Assembly (NCBI GenBank): GCA_964601205.1
Contig: CAZRML010000020.1
Span: forward strand, 68,867-132,866
Direction of reading: 5' to 3'
Origin: JAQVEM01 sp964601205
Lineage (GTDB): Bacteria; Actinomycetota; Humimicrobiia; Humimicrobiales; Humimicrobiaceae
DNA length: 64,000 nt
Notes under the pieces: generated by a model
The model's input: the letters and a program-made list of their open reading frames with translations, nothing else
Told to the model about the DNA's origin: nothing
Database searches by the model: none
Translations under genes and position numbers: made by a program
Shown here: positions 28,104 through 37,851 of the stretch, in pieces
How positions within the stretch are numbered: position 1 is the stretch's first letter
Layout: each line of letters opens with the position of its first letter

Positions 28104-28651
28104 TTTTGTTTTGTTCTAATAGTCCTTAATAAATAAATTGTCAGACCCAGTACGATTCCGATAATAATAACATAAATGGGGTGCAGATCTGTTATCAGAA
28201 GCAGAACAAGAGCCAGAATAGTTATAAGAGCACTTATCCTGTCCCTGATACAGGTTTTACCTACCCTGACTGCTGTAAAGATTAACAGGCCCACTACCGC
28301 AGAACTTATGGCGCTGAAGGCTGCCTGTACCACACCAATAGTTCTAAAATATAGGAATAGCTTTGCCACCATGATAATGATGAAAAAAGATGGAATTGTT
28401 ACGCCGAGCAGGGAAAATAAAGCTCCGGAGTAGCCTCCAATCTTCCGGCCAATAAATATTGATGAATTTATGGCCACGGCACCGGGGAACGACTGGGAGA
28501 TAGTTAAAATATCTATCATCTCATCCTGTGAAATCCAGCCTTTTTTATTTACTATTTCCCGTTCAATTAAGGGGATCATTGCAAACCCCCCTCCAAAGGT
28601 AAAGCTTCCTATTTTAAAAAAAGTCCAGAATAGCAGTAATCTCTTCTTCAT
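28100..28651 (-). CDS. chrA: Half-size chromate transporter, first subunit
   Basis: 183 aa with one CHR domain: FTFGGGFAMIPLIEREI and SQSFPGAVAINSSIFIG. First gene of the two-gene minus-strand unit. Together with its partner it interrupts the rpmA-obg junction that is continuous in most relatives, suggesting insertion. No SD seen before the ATG at 28651. Confidence 0.88.
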   Translation of the reverse strand: MKKRLLLFWTFFKIGSFTFGGGFAMIPLIEREIVNKKGWISQDEMIDILTISQSFPGAVAINSSIFIGRKIGGYSGALFSLLGVTIPSFFIIIMVAKLFLYFRTIGVVQAAFSAISSAVVGLLIFTAVRVGKTCIRDRISALITILALVLLLITDLHPIYVIIIGIVLGLTIYLLRTIRTKQK

Positions 28652-28892
28652 AATTCACTAATTCTATCATATATTGCATCATTATCTATAAAACTGTAAA
28701 TTATTTTGTACCTGTATGGCCGGGTTCACCTTTTACGTCCGGCACTTTATTATAAATATAAAGATTTGCCCGGAAGGGATTAATTACTTTTTAGACCCGG
28801 TGCTTTAATGCTTGACTGTACGAATTCTTTCTGTAATATTTAAATAAAATATTTAATTGATAATTTTTTTAATTATTTAATGGAGATTGATT

Positions 28893-29933
28893 ATGAAAGG
28901 CAAAATGAAGGCGCAGGTATTTTATGGGCCCGGAGATGTCAGATATGAGAATATAAATATACCTGAAATAAGGAGTGATGAAGTACTGGCAAGAATAAAA
29001 AGTGCCCTTACATGTGGTTCCGACCTCAAGACCTACAGAAGAGGTCATCCCACTATGATAGAAAAGGCTTCAGTTTTCGGGCACGAGTGGGCAGGTGATA
29101 TTGTGGAAACAGGGAGCGAAGTGAATGATTTCAGCACAGGAGACAGAATAGTATCGGTAAATAGTGCCCCCTGCTATAATTGTTATTATTGCAGGCTGGG
29201 AAGATACTCGCTCTGTGAAAATCTTATTTATAACAATGGCGCCTATGCGGAATATATAAAAGTACCCGGAGATATACTGAAAAAGAATACCTATAAAATA
29301 CCCGAAGGGATAAAGTATAAGGAAGCTGCTTTGCTGGAACCGCTTTCCTGTGTGGTGCACGGCATAGAAGAGTCTAATATCGATATAGGTGATACTGTGG
29401 TAATTAATGGAGCCGGGCCGATAGGATTAATGTTTGTTGCACTGGCAAGATTAAAAGGGGCAGTGGTAATATCGGTGGACTTATCGGAGGAAAGGCTGGA
29501 GTATGCAGAAAAATTTGGCGCAGACTATACTGTCAACGCCAGAGATGTTAATGACCAGGTTGGGGAAGTTAAAAAGCTAACTGAAATGGGAAGAGGAGCT
29601 GATGTCGCGATTGATGCTACGGGAGTTCCCGAAGTGTGGGAGATGACTATCCGTATGGGAAGAAAAGGAGCGCTCATTAACCTTTTTGGAGGCTGCAGGC
29701 CGGGTACCTCTATCAGTATTGATACATCACTTATTCATTACTCCGAGCTTACCATAAAAGGAGTGTATCATCATACTCCGGAGTATGTAAAAAAGGCTTT
29801 TGATTTAATAATTTCGCGCCGCATAAATGCAGAAAGGTTTATAACTGCGGATATGCCCCTGGAGAAGCTGGTTGAGGCCCTGGAGCTGATGGGTCACCAG
29901 AAAGGAATAAAATATAATATTTTACCTGATTAA
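28893..29933 (+). CDS. Zinc-dependent alcohol/polyol dehydrogenase (MDR family), first of a tandem
   Basis: 346 aa. N-terminal GroES-like domain with catalytic zinc ligands in TCGSDLKTY and GHEWAGDIVE, the structural-zinc loop APCYNCYYCRLGRYSLC, and a Rossmann fold GAGPIGLMFVALA. Resembles sorbitol/threonine dehydrogenase-type enzymes using NAD(P); the substrate cannot be told. GGAG gives 7-nt spacing to ATG 28893. Five nt separate it from a second MDR gene, so the pair is an operon, perhaps acting in series on a sugar alcohol or sugar acid. Confidence 0.88.
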   Translation: MKGKMKAQVFYGPGDVRYENINIPEIRSDEVLARIKSALTCGSDLKTYRRGHPTMIEKASVFGHEWAGDIVETGSEVNDFSTGDRIVSVNSAPCYNCYYCRLGRYSLCENLIYNNGAYAEYIKVPGDILKKNTYKIPEGIKYKEAALLEPLSCVVHGIEESNIDIGDTVVINGAGPIGLMFVALARLKGAVVISVDLSEERLEYAEKFGADYTVNARDVNDQVGEVKKLTEMGRGADVAIDATGVPEVWEMTIRMGRKGALINLFGGCRPGTSISIDTSLIHYSELTIKGVYHHTPEYVKKAFDLIISRRINAERFITADMPLEKLVEALELMGHQKGIKYNILPD

Positions 29934-29938
29934 CAATT

Positions 29939-30955
29939 ATGAAAGCTTTATTTTGCTATGACCGGGATGACTTCCGGCTGGAGGAAATAGATAAACCTTC
30001 AATTAAAAAAGATGAGATGCTGATAGAAATGGTATATACTGGTTTGTGCGGCTCGGATATTATAAAAATCTTTGACCCCGGGGTAAAAAAGCCTGCTGTT
30101 TTCGGGCACGAAGTTGTTGGCAGAGTGGTGGAGACAGGAAGCAGAGTAACCGGGTTCAAACCTGGCGATATGGTGGTTGCCGCACATCATATACCCTGCA
30201 ATCAATGTCATTACTGCCTGCATGGAAGTTATACAATGTGCAGGCATTTTAAACAAACAAATATATACCCGGGCTCATTCAGCCAGTACATAAGGCTATC
30301 AGCAGAGCATATAGATTATACCACCTTTAAGATACCCGCGGGCGCCGGCCTGCTGGAGGCAGTATTTACCGAGCCCCTTGCATGCTGTATAAGAGCCATC
30401 GATAAAGTCAATTTACTGCAGGGTGATTATTTCGCTGTGGCGGGAACAGGGGTTATGGGAATGCTGTTTATTCAGCTTATTAAACTGATGGGCGGCAGGA
30501 TTATAGCCATTGACCCGGATAATAATAGACTATCCGTGGCAGCTAAAATCGGGGCAGAGTATACTATAGATCCATCAAAATGTGATACAGGGGCGAGGAT
30601 TAAAGATATTACCGGTATTGGCGCCGATGTAGCGGTTATTACCGTAACAAACACCGATACTCTGGGTGGAGCGCTCGGATATTTGAGGGATGGCGGCACG
30701 TCTATTATATTTGGAGCAACGGGGAAATCAACCGGCATAGAAGTTGATTTTGAAAATGTTTATAAGAGGGAACTTACTATAGCAGGCTCTTATTCGGCTA
30801 CTCCCGGGACTCTGAAAAGAGCTCACGAAATAATAACTAAAAAAGAAATTAACCTGTCCCCTCTTATATCTGAAGTGATGCCGCTTGCCGATTTTAAAAA
30901 AGGGCTGGATTTAATGTTGCAGAAAAAAATATTTAAGGCAATTTTTAAAATTTAG
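29939..30955 (+). CDS. Zinc-dependent alcohol/polyol dehydrogenase (MDR family), second of a tandem
   Basis: 338 aa. Catalytic zinc region GLCGSDIIKI and FGHEVVGRVVE, structural zinc loop IPCNQCHYCLHGSYTMC, glutamate EPLACCIRA, Rossmann motif AGTGVMGMLFIQL. Clearly paralogous to its upstream neighbour but well diverged, so an old duplication or two recruited enzymes. Substrate unknown. obg starts 92 nt downstream with its own leader. Confidence 0.88.
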   Translation: MKALFCYDRDDFRLEEIDKPSIKKDEMLIEMVYTGLCGSDIIKIFDPGVKKPAVFGHEVVGRVVETGSRVTGFKPGDMVVAAHHIPCNQCHYCLHGSYTMCRHFKQTNIYPGSFSQYIRLSAEHIDYTTFKIPAGAGLLEAVFTEPLACCIRAIDKVNLLQGDYFAVAGTGVMGMLFIQLIKLMGGRIIAIDPDNNRLSVAAKIGAEYTIDPSKCDTGARIKDITGIGADVAVITVTNTDTLGGALGYLRDGGTSIIFGATGKSTGIEVDFENVYKRELTIAGSYSATPGTLKRAHEIITKKEINLSPLISEVMPLADFKKGLDLMLQKKIFKAIFKI

Positions 30956-31047
30956 ATTGTAGCAATGTATATATTGCAGGTATAAAATTGCCGGAGTATG
31001 GTTCATAAAATAATATAAGTGATAGAGTTAAAACCTCCGGGATAAAT

Positions 31048-32355
31048 ATGTTTTTAGATGAAGCAAAAATTAATGTTAAAGCAGGAAACGGCGGAAACGG
31101 AATAGTATCGTTTTTTAAATTAAAGGGCGGTAAAAAGAAAAGAGCCAGCGGAGGAAGTGGCGGAAGGGGCGGCAATGTGGTGATAAGAGCTTACGGGAAT
31201 CTCAGTACCCTGTACGGCTTCAAAAAAAAGATACACCATAAAGCTGAAGATGGCAGAAGCGGCCAGTCAAATAATAGAAAAGGAGAAGATGGAAGAGATT
31301 TAATAATAAAAGTTCCCCCGGGCACTATTATTAGAAATAATGAAGGGGAAATAGTCGCAGACCTCGACAGCCCGGGAAAGGAAATAGTCATTGCTGAAGG
31401 CGGTATAGGCGGAAAGGGAAATGCAGGCTTTATATCTTCTAAGAGGAGATTTCCTGGATTTGCCGAAAAAGGGGAAAAAACAGAAGATTTCTGGATTAAT
31501 CTGGAGCTGAGGCTTATTGCCGATGTATCACTGGTAGGTTATCCCAATTGCGGAAAATCCACCATAATAAGCCGTATATCAGCGGCAAGGCCGAAGATAG
31601 CGGATTATCCCTTCACAACTTTATCTCCAAACTTGGGGGTGGTATCTATAAGTGACGGGGATTTTGTAGTAGCGGATATACCGGGCCTTATTAAGGGTGC
31701 GCACAGAGGAGAGGGCCTGGGGGATAAGTTTTTAAGGCATATAACGCGTTCTGCACTGCTTGCTATAGTTCTTGACGGTGGGGAAATCTTAAATGAAGGG
31801 GAAGATATCACAGAGGATTTTGATATTTTAAGAGAAGAAATAAGGCTATATAATATGGGTCTGTACAAAAAAGACTACCTGGTTCTGGTAAATAAGATTG
31901 ACTTAATAGGTGATAATGATAAGTTAAATAAAATAAAAAAGAAACTGGAGAAAAAGAGCGGAAGAAGTGTTTTTCTAATATCGGCAATTACCGGCCGGGG
32001 GCTTGATGAGCTGGTCTGGCACCTTTATGAGAGAGTAAAAAATTACAGAGAGAAAATTTCACTTTGCCAGGATGAGAATTATCCGGAAGGTGGCGGTGTA
32101 AAGGTCTACAGGTTAGATAAAAGGCAGAGGGAAAAGAGTGAAACGGAAGTTTTGCTTAGTAATGGTGATTACGTAGTCAAAAATAAGGAGCTGGAAAAAA
32201 TGGTGGCTATGACAGATGTAGAAAATGAAGAAGCCCTTGAATATTTAATGAATAAGCTAAAGAATAGAGGGATTGCAGATATTCTTAAAAAAAGGGGCGT
32301 AAAAGAAGGAGACACTGTAATTATCGGAAATCTTGTTTTTTTATTTAAGGATTAA
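31048..32355 (+). CDS. obg: GTPase Obg/CgtA
   Basis: Essential 50S-assembly GTPase. Three domains in 435 aa: Gly-rich Obg fold (about 1-158, KAGNGGNGIVSF, GGSGGRGGNVV), G domain with GYPNCGKSTII, DIPGLIKGAHRGEGLG, NKIDL and SAITGRGLDEL, and a C-terminal OCT domain (about 350-435) ending GNLVFLFKD. The OCT domain is typical of Bacillota and Actinobacteriota and absent from E. coli ObgE. proB follows 16 nt after the stop. Confidence 0.96.
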   Translation: MFLDEAKINVKAGNGGNGIVSFFKLKGGKKKRASGGSGGRGGNVVIRAYGNLSTLYGFKKKIHHKAEDGRSGQSNNRKGEDGRDLIIKVPPGTIIRNNEGEIVADLDSPGKEIVIAEGGIGGKGNAGFISSKRRFPGFAEKGEKTEDFWINLELRLIADVSLVGYPNCGKSTIISRISAARPKIADYPFTTLSPNLGVVSISDGDFVVADIPGLIKGAHRGEGLGDKFLRHITRSALLAIVLDGGEILNEGEDITEDFDILREEIRLYNMGLYKKDYLVLVNKIDLIGDNDKLNKIKKKLEKKSGRSVFLISAITGRGLDELVWHLYERVKNYREKISLCQDENYPEGGGVKVYRLDKRQREKSETEVLLSNGDYVVKNKELEKMVAMTDVENEEALEYLMNKLKNRGIADILKKRGVKEGDTVIIGNLVFLFKD

Positions 32356-32371
32356 TTATTGCGGGTGGCGC

Positions 32372-33508
32372 ATGAAAAGTAGAATTGAATATTTAAAAAG
32401 TGTCAGTAGACTGGTGGTAAAGATAGGGTCAAGCAGCCTTACTTCTGAAAAGGGTGGGCTTGATAGAGAGGGAATCAAGAAATTCGTAGATGAAGTAAGC
32501 TCCCTTATTAAAGCAGAAAAAGAAGTGATTATTGTGACCAGCGGTGCTATTGCTGCTGGCCTTGAGAGCCTTAAGATAAAAGAAAAACCGGAAGATTTAG
32601 CTTCACTCCAGGCGGCTGCTTCAGTGGGGCAGGTTGACCTGATGAACCTGTATGGCAGCTTCTTTATAAAAAATAATATAAAAACAGGACAGATACTCCT
32701 GACCCACGAAGATACAACCAGGAGAAAGCAATATCTTAATATAAGAAATACCATAAAGAACCTTATTGATCTGAATATTGTTCCTATTATTAATGAAAAT
32801 GATAGTGTGGCGGTGGATGAAATAAAGTTTGGAGATAATGACCGGCTGGCTGCTATGGTAGCTGTCCTGGCAGAGGCGGATACTCTGATAATTTTAACTG
32901 ATATTGAAGGAATGTATGATAAAGACCCCAGGATTTATAGTAATGCAAAGCTTCTCTCGTTTATAGATAAGATAGATAGGGATATAGAAGATGCAGCAGG
33001 AGATATAGGTTCAAATTATGGTATCGGGGGAATGAAATCCAAAATAAAAGCAGCAAGAATCTGCTCTTTTTCGGGCATAAGCACGGTTATTGCAAACAGC
33101 AAAACTGAAAATGTTTTAAACCGGGTTATTTCCGGGGATGATGTGGGAACTTTTTTCGCTCCGGGAGCTACCAGGAAAGTAAAAAGCATAAAAAAATGGA
33201 TAGCGTTCGGGAAAAGGACAAAAGGCGTCATAATAGTTGATAAAGGTGCGGAGGAAGCTATATTGAACAGGGGAAAAAGTGTCCTGGCGGCAGGGATAGT
33301 CAGGGTGGAAGGGAGATTCAATAAAGGCGATACTTTGAGAGTTTATTCAGTTGACGGAACATTGATCGCAAAAGGAATAAGTAATTTCTCAAGCGAGGAT
33401 ATAGAAAAAATAAAAGGCAAAAACAGGGAGAAAATTTTATCCGGCTTTGGAGATTCTATGTGCGGGGAAGTTATTCACAGGGATTGCCTGGTAGTTTTTA
33501 ATGAATAA
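32372..33508 (+). CDS. proB: Glutamate 5-kinase
   Basis: First step of proline synthesis: phosphorylates the gamma-carboxylate of glutamate. 378 aa: amino-acid kinase domain with VVKIGSSSLTSEKGGLD, VTSGAIAAGL, ENDSVAVDEIKFGDND and GIGGMKSKIKAA, followed by a C-terminal PUA domain (about 285-378) with RGKSVLAAGIVRVEG. The frame is open from within obg, but GGGTGG sits before ATG 32372. Usually feedback-inhibited by proline. Confidence 0.95.
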   Translation: MKSRIEYLKSVSRLVVKIGSSSLTSEKGGLDREGIKKFVDEVSSLIKAEKEVIIVTSGAIAAGLESLKIKEKPEDLASLQAAASVGQVDLMNLYGSFFIKNNIKTGQILLTHEDTTRRKQYLNIRNTIKNLIDLNIVPIINENDSVAVDEIKFGDNDRLAAMVAVLAEADTLIILTDIEGMYDKDPRIYSNAKLLSFIDKIDRDIEDAAGDIGSNYGIGGMKSKIKAARICSFSGISTVIANSKTENVLNRVISGDDVGTFFAPGATRKVKSIKKWIAFGKRTKGVIIVDKGAEEAILNRGKSVLAAGIVRVEGRFNKGDTLRVYSVDGTLIAKGISNFSSEDIEKIKGKNREKILSGFGDSMCGEVIHRDCLVVFNE

Positions 33509-33558
33509 TTTCATTATCTGTTTTATGTTATAATAAATTTAAAAAACTGGAGGAATGA

Positions 33559-34815
33559 ATGGATAGGGTTGCTGAAATAGCAAAAAGAGCCAGAGAAAGT
33601 ACCGGATTTATATCTAATGCGGGAACAGATATTAAAAATAAAATACTTTATGATATTTCAGAGTATATTATTGCAGGCGTGGATGATATCGTAGAAGAAA
33701 ATAAAAAAGACCTGGAAATATCCAGAAAGATGGGAATTTCGGAAAGCCTGATGGATAGGTTAAAGTTTGACAGGGAAAGAATAGAAAAAAAGGCCGAAAG
33801 CATAGATAAGGTCATTAAGTTCAATGACCCTGTGGGGGAAGTAATTTTTGGATATAATCTTGCCAATGGTTTGATTCTAAAGAATATCAGGGTTCCTCTG
33901 GGCGTTGTTGGAATAATATATGAGGCAAGACCCGAGGTAACCATTGATGCGACAATTCTGTGCCTGAAGGCAGGTAACTGCATAATCCTCAGGGGTAGTT
34001 CCCATGCTCTTAACACCAATAAAAAAATAGTGGAAATAATAGGCAAAGCCCTTAAAAAAAATAATTTTCCGGAAAGTGTCGTTCAGATTATACCATCTGC
34101 CGGGAGGGAGGATGTAGCACGGTTAATGCAGTTGAGGGAGTATATAGATGTCCTTATCCCGAGAGGCGGCAGGAGCCTGATAGAAAGTGTGGTTAAGAAT
34201 TCAAGCGTACCTGTTATTGAAACCGGAATAGGAAACTGCCATATTTATATTGATGAAATACTGCGCGGTTTGAGCAAAGATGAAATCACAGATATAATTT
34301 TAAATTCAAAAACTCAGAGGCCCAGTGTATGTAATGCAGCCGAGAAGTTGCTGGTTCATAAAAGCGTTGCCGGTGAGATGTTGCCTTTTATACTTAAGAA
34401 GCTTGAAGATAACAATGTAAAACTTCTGGGATGTTCTGCAACAAAGAAAATTTATCCTTCTATTGAACTGGCTTCTGAGGAAGACTGGTACGAGGAGTAT
34501 CTGGACTATAAAATGGCCGTCAGGGTAGTTGATGATATCAAGCAGGCGGTGTCTCATATAAATAAATATGGTTCGCATCACACCGAATCTATAATAACAT
34601 CAGGTTATGAAAGTTCCATTTATTTTACCAGTGCGGTGGACTCATCTACGGTTTTTGTTAATGCTTCAACCCGTTTTACGGATGGAGAGCAGTTTGGGCT
34701 TGGTACGGAGATGGGTATAAGTACCCAGAAACTCCACTGCCGTGGTCCCATGGGGTTGAGGGAGCTGACCACTAATAAATTCATAGTGTTTGGCAATGGC
34801 CAGGTAAGGGAGTAA
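33559..34815 (+). CDS. proA: Gamma-glutamyl phosphate reductase
   Basis: NADPH-dependent reductase giving glutamate semialdehyde, second step of proline synthesis, acting with ProB. 418 aa: GVVGIIYEARPEVTID, LRGSSHALNTNK, IPRGGRSLIE, catalytic Cys in QRPSVCNAAEKLLVH, and DGEQFGLGTEMGIST. TGGAGG precedes ATG 33559. A TATAAT-like box at 33529-33534 may give an internal promoter. nadD starts one nt after the stop. Confidence 0.96.
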   Translation: MDRVAEIAKRARESTGFISNAGTDIKNKILYDISEYIIAGVDDIVEENKKDLEISRKMGISESLMDRLKFDRERIEKKAESIDKVIKFNDPVGEVIFGYNLANGLILKNIRVPLGVVGIIYEARPEVTIDATILCLKAGNCIILRGSSHALNTNKKIVEIIGKALKKNNFPESVVQIIPSAGREDVARLMQLREYIDVLIPRGGRSLIESVVKNSSVPVIETGIGNCHIYIDEILRGLSKDEITDIILNSKTQRPSVCNAAEKLLVHKSVAGEMLPFILKKLEDNNVKLLGCSATKKIYPSIELASEEDWYEEYLDYKMAVRVVDDIKQAVSHINKYGSHHTESIITSGYESSIYFTSAVDSSTVFVNASTRFTDGEQFGLGTEMGISTQKLHCRGPMGLRELTTNKFIVFGNGQVRE

Positions 34816-34816
34816 G

Positions 34817-35452
34817 GTGGGAAAAAGTATTAAGAATTGTAAAAAAATTGGAATTATGGGGGGAACATTTAACCCAATACATCACGGGCATCTGGTTACT
34901 GCCCAGGAAGCGTTAAGTCAATTTGCACTCGATAGAGTAATTTTTATACCTACCGGAAATCCACCCCATAAAGTGGAAGACAGGTTAGCCATTGCCGAGG
35001 ACAGGTATATTATGGCGGTTATTGCTACTTCTTCAAACAGTAGCTTTTTTGTATCAAGGATAGAAATAGAGAGGAAAGGTAAATCTTATACCATTGATAC
35101 GGTGCGGCAGCTAAAAAAAATATACGGGAACGACTCACAGCTCTTTTTTATAACCGGTGCGGATGCTATACTTGAAATACTTACATGGAAAGATACGGAT
35201 GAGATTGTTTCACTGTGTAAATTTATTGCAGCGACCCGGCCCGGATATAACCTTTCACGTCTTGAGGAACTAAAAAAAAGATTATTCAGAAGTAAAATAG
35301 TTACTGACAAAAGAATATTTGTAATGGAAATACCGGCTCTTTCTATTTCCTCAACCGATATAAGGAACAGGCTGAGAGATAATAGGCCAATAGATTATTT
35401 AGTGCCCGAGGGGGTAAGCAATTATATATTAAAACATGGACTTTATAGATAA
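34817..35452 (+). CDS. nadD: Nicotinate-nucleotide adenylyltransferase
   Basis: Adenylates nicotinate mononucleotide in NAD synthesis. 211 aa: GIMGGTFNPIHHGHL with the nucleotidyltransferase HxGH-type motif, FIPTGNPPHK, ITGADAILEI, and ISSTDIRNRL. GTG start at 34817 behind AAGGGAG. Its 3' end overlaps yqeK by 17 nt. Confidence 0.95.
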   Translation: MGKSIKNCKKIGIMGGTFNPIHHGHLVTAQEALSQFALDRVIFIPTGNPPHKVEDRLAIAEDRYIMAVIATSSNSSFFVSRIEIERKGKSYTIDTVRQLKKIYGNDSQLFFITGADAILEILTWKDTDEIVSLCKFIAATRPGYNLSRLEELKKRLFRSKIVTDKRIFVMEIPALSISSTDIRNRLRDNRPIDYLVPEGVSNYILKHGLYR

Positions 35453-36047
35453 ATTTGAATTAAACGGTGAGCAGAAGAAGTATCTCAAAGTAATTGATGA
35501 TAAAATTAAAAAATTGATGCCTGACAATTTATATAAGCATTCAATAAATACTCTCAGGTACGCAAATGAAATTGGTAAAAAATTTCTGCCCGGCATTGAT
35601 TTATATAGCCTGAGTGTGGCATGTATTTTACATGATTATGGTAAAATTTTTAGTTATGGGGAACTGGTCAGGATAGCAAAGGAAAATGAGCTTGAAATCA
35701 GTGATTTTGAATTAAATACCCCGCCAATTTTGCATAGTTTTGCAGGTTCTTACCTGGTTTCAAGAGATTTTGGCATTCATGATAGTAAAATACTGAAGGC
35801 AATAAAGTTTCATACCACAGGGTATTGCAATATGAGTCTGGAGGATAAAATTTTATTTATTTCTGATAAAATTGAAAGAAGCAGAAATTATAATGGCGTG
35901 GAAGGTCTCAGGGCTATTGCTTTTAAAAATATAAATTTATGTTTATTAGAAGTATATAAAAATACTATAATATATATTATGAACGGCAATAAATTCTTGC
36001 ACCCTGATACTGCTAAAATTTGGAATAATATTTGTGGAGGTATTTAA
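35436..36047 (+). CDS. yqeK: YqeK-family HD-domain phosphohydrolase
   Basis: 203-residue HD-domain protein; characterised relatives cleave diadenosine tetraphosphate symmetrically. Seen: HSINTLRYANEIGKKF, the HD pair in VACILHDYGKI, HSFAGSYLVSRDFGI, and LFISDKIERSRNY. It starts within nadD and ends 1 nt before the LCP gene, the normal nadD-yqeK-lytR-rsfS arrangement. Confidence 0.9.
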   Translation: MDFIDKFELNGEQKKYLKVIDDKIKKLMPDNLYKHSINTLRYANEIGKKFLPGIDLYSLSVACILHDYGKIFSYGELVRIAKENELEISDFELNTPPILHSFAGSYLVSRDFGIHDSKILKAIKFHTTGYCNMSLEDKILFISDKIERSRNYNGVEGLRAIAFKNINLCLLEVYKNTIIYIMNGNKFLHPDTAKIWNNICGGI

Positions 36048-36048
36048 C

Positions 36049-37851
36049 ATGTCTTTTGATGACAGAGATAAAGAGTTTGAGAACAAAAAATCTGATGAGG
36101 AAGATTTTTATGAGCTCAAACACAGGAGTAAAGATGATAGCGATGATTCTATGAATGATTTCCTTAAAGACGAAGATTTTGAGCTTGAAGGATACGATGA
36201 TGAAGAAGAAGAAAAAAGTGTGGAAGGCGAGGGGCTAAGGAGCAAGAGGATAAAGCAGAGGAAAAATAGAAGAAAAGCCATTTTTAAAATTGCTGCTATA
36301 TTATTTGTTCTGGTTATGGTTGCTGTAGCCATAGTTTTCTGGCTTGTCCCCTGGGTTAAGGGCAGGTTTTTCTCTGAGACAGAGGTACCCGAAGAGGAAA
36401 GAATAACAATACCGGAGTCTCTGGTGCTTGGTGATGATGTTAATATAGTTTTCTCCTGTGCCGGCGAGAATCTTCTTGAGCCTGAAATAAGTTCCATTAT
36501 CTTCTCCAGTTATTACAGAGGTGAGAATAAATTAATATCATTATGTATACCGCCGCGAACACTTATGGAGATACCGGGTTTTGGCACAGAGGTAATAGGA
36601 AGGTCGGTAAATATAGGGGGCATGGATCTTATGAATCTTACCCTGGAGGATGACCTCGGTATGGATATAAAAATAGATTATCATATACTTTTTGACGTTT
36701 ATAATACAGTAAACAAGCTGGGCGGCATAGATATTCAGCTGGATGAGGAAGTATCCATAAAAAATTATGATGATGGTTCAACTTTTAAGATGGAAAAAGG
36801 CAGCAATATCATTGACGGGGCAGAAGCAGTAAATTTCCTCAAGTATTTCAGCGGGGTAGAGGAAGGTGTATCTGTAGGTGATATTACAAAACAGAAGTTA
36901 ATAATAGACGCTATTATTAAAAAAATTGTTGGTGGGAGCGAGGAAGAATTTGCCAACAATCTAAACCTGGTCAAAGACTATATGGAAACCAATTCAAGCA
37001 TGGAGGATAGATTAAGGATATTTGCTGTGTTTTCAAGCCTGGAGCCGGAAAATAATTATGTTTACAGCCTTGATGTATCATCAAAAGAGCTTGAAGGTGA
37101 AGACGTTGTGTATGTTCCAGAGAATATATCAAGACTTGCCGGGATATTTAGCAGGGAGAGCGCCCCGGAATTAGAAGAAATCGGTGATTTCACAGAAATG
37201 GTAAAGATTACTGTACTGAATGGAGCCTATGATTCTCCCGGAGCCTTTGGCCTTGCAGGAAACACTTCAGAAACTTTTAAAGGTTTAAAATTTGAAGATG
37301 GCGGGAATAAATATGAAGTAATTGAAATAGGTAACTCTGATAATGTTTATGAGGATACACAGATTCTGGTTTATTCTCCGGATGCAAATAAACTGGCTGC
37401 AGCCGGTGACATCAAGCAGGTTCTGGGAACAGGCAGTATTAATGTAAGAGAAGATGAAGTAACAGGGCCGGATATTATTGTGATTCTGGGGAAAGACTAT
37501 CTGACTCTGGTAACTGAAGCCGGGGCAGATGAAGAAGCGGCAGACCAGCTGGTAAAAATAATTGTTTTGAACGGGGAAGGCACAGGTAATCTGGCAGGGA
37601 CAGTTACCGATATAATTGAAGATTATTTTAATTCCGAGGAAGAAAAAGTGGTAATGCTGGAGCCAAAAGATGCAGATAATTATAATTATACCCAGACGGA
37701 AATAACTATTTTTTCATCCAGTGAAAGTGTAAATGAACTGGCACAGAGTATCATAGAAAGGCTTGGCACAGGTGTGATAAAATATTCAGAAGATAATGTA
37801 CATAATGTGGATATCAGTGTAATAGTGGGGAGTGATTATACAAATCAGTGA
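36049..37851 (+). CDS. LCP-family (LytR-CpsA-Psr) protein, divergent, with two LytR_C domains
   Basis: 600 aa. Very acidic cytoplasmic N-terminus (1-65), a basic stretch, one membrane helix (about 77-103), an LCP-like domain (about 130-300) with ISLCIPPRTLMEIPG and VNKLGGIDIQLDEEV, then two LytR_C domains (about 383-480 and 500-600, VKITVLNG and VKIIVLNG). LCP enzymes attach teichoic-acid-like polymers to peptidoglycan. Here the segment that normally carries the conserved Arg/Asp cluster reads NFLKYFSGVEEGVSVGDI, with no RxxxD-R-RQQ pattern, so catalysis is doubtful. GGAGG 8 nt before ATG 36049. Position before rsfS is standard. Confidence 0.8.
   Translation: MSFDDRDKEFENKKSDEEDFYELKHRSKDDSDDSMNDFLKDEDFELEGYDDEEEEKSVEGEGLRSKRIKQRKNRRKAIFKIAAILFVLVMVAVAIVFWLVPWVKGRFFSETEVPEEERITIPESLVLGDDVNIVFSCAGENLLEPEISSIIFSSYYRGENKLISLCIPPRTLMEIPGFGTEVIGRSVNIGGMDLMNLTLEDDLGMDIKIDYHILFDVYNTVNKLGGIDIQLDEEVSIKNYDDGSTFKMEKGSNIIDGAEAVNFLKYFSGVEEGVSVGDITKQKLIIDAIIKKIVGGSEEEFANNLNLVKDYMETNSSMEDRLRIFAVFSSLEPENNYVYSLDVSSKELEGEDVVYVPENISRLAGIFSRESAPELEEIGDFTEMVKITVLNGAYDSPGAFGLAGNTSETFKGLKFEDGGNKYEVIEIGNSDNVYEDTQILVYSPDANKLAAAGDIKQVLGTGSINVREDEVTGPDIIVILGKDYLTLVTEAGADEEAADQLVKIIVLNGEGTGNLAGTVTDIIEDYFNSEEEKVVMLEPKDADNYNYTQTEITIFSSSESVNELAQSIIERLGTGVIKYSEDNVHNVDISVIVGSDYTNQ

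Noticed and set aside
36034..36048. GTG 36034 as the LCP start
   Set aside because: It overlaps the GGAGG site that serves ATG 36049.
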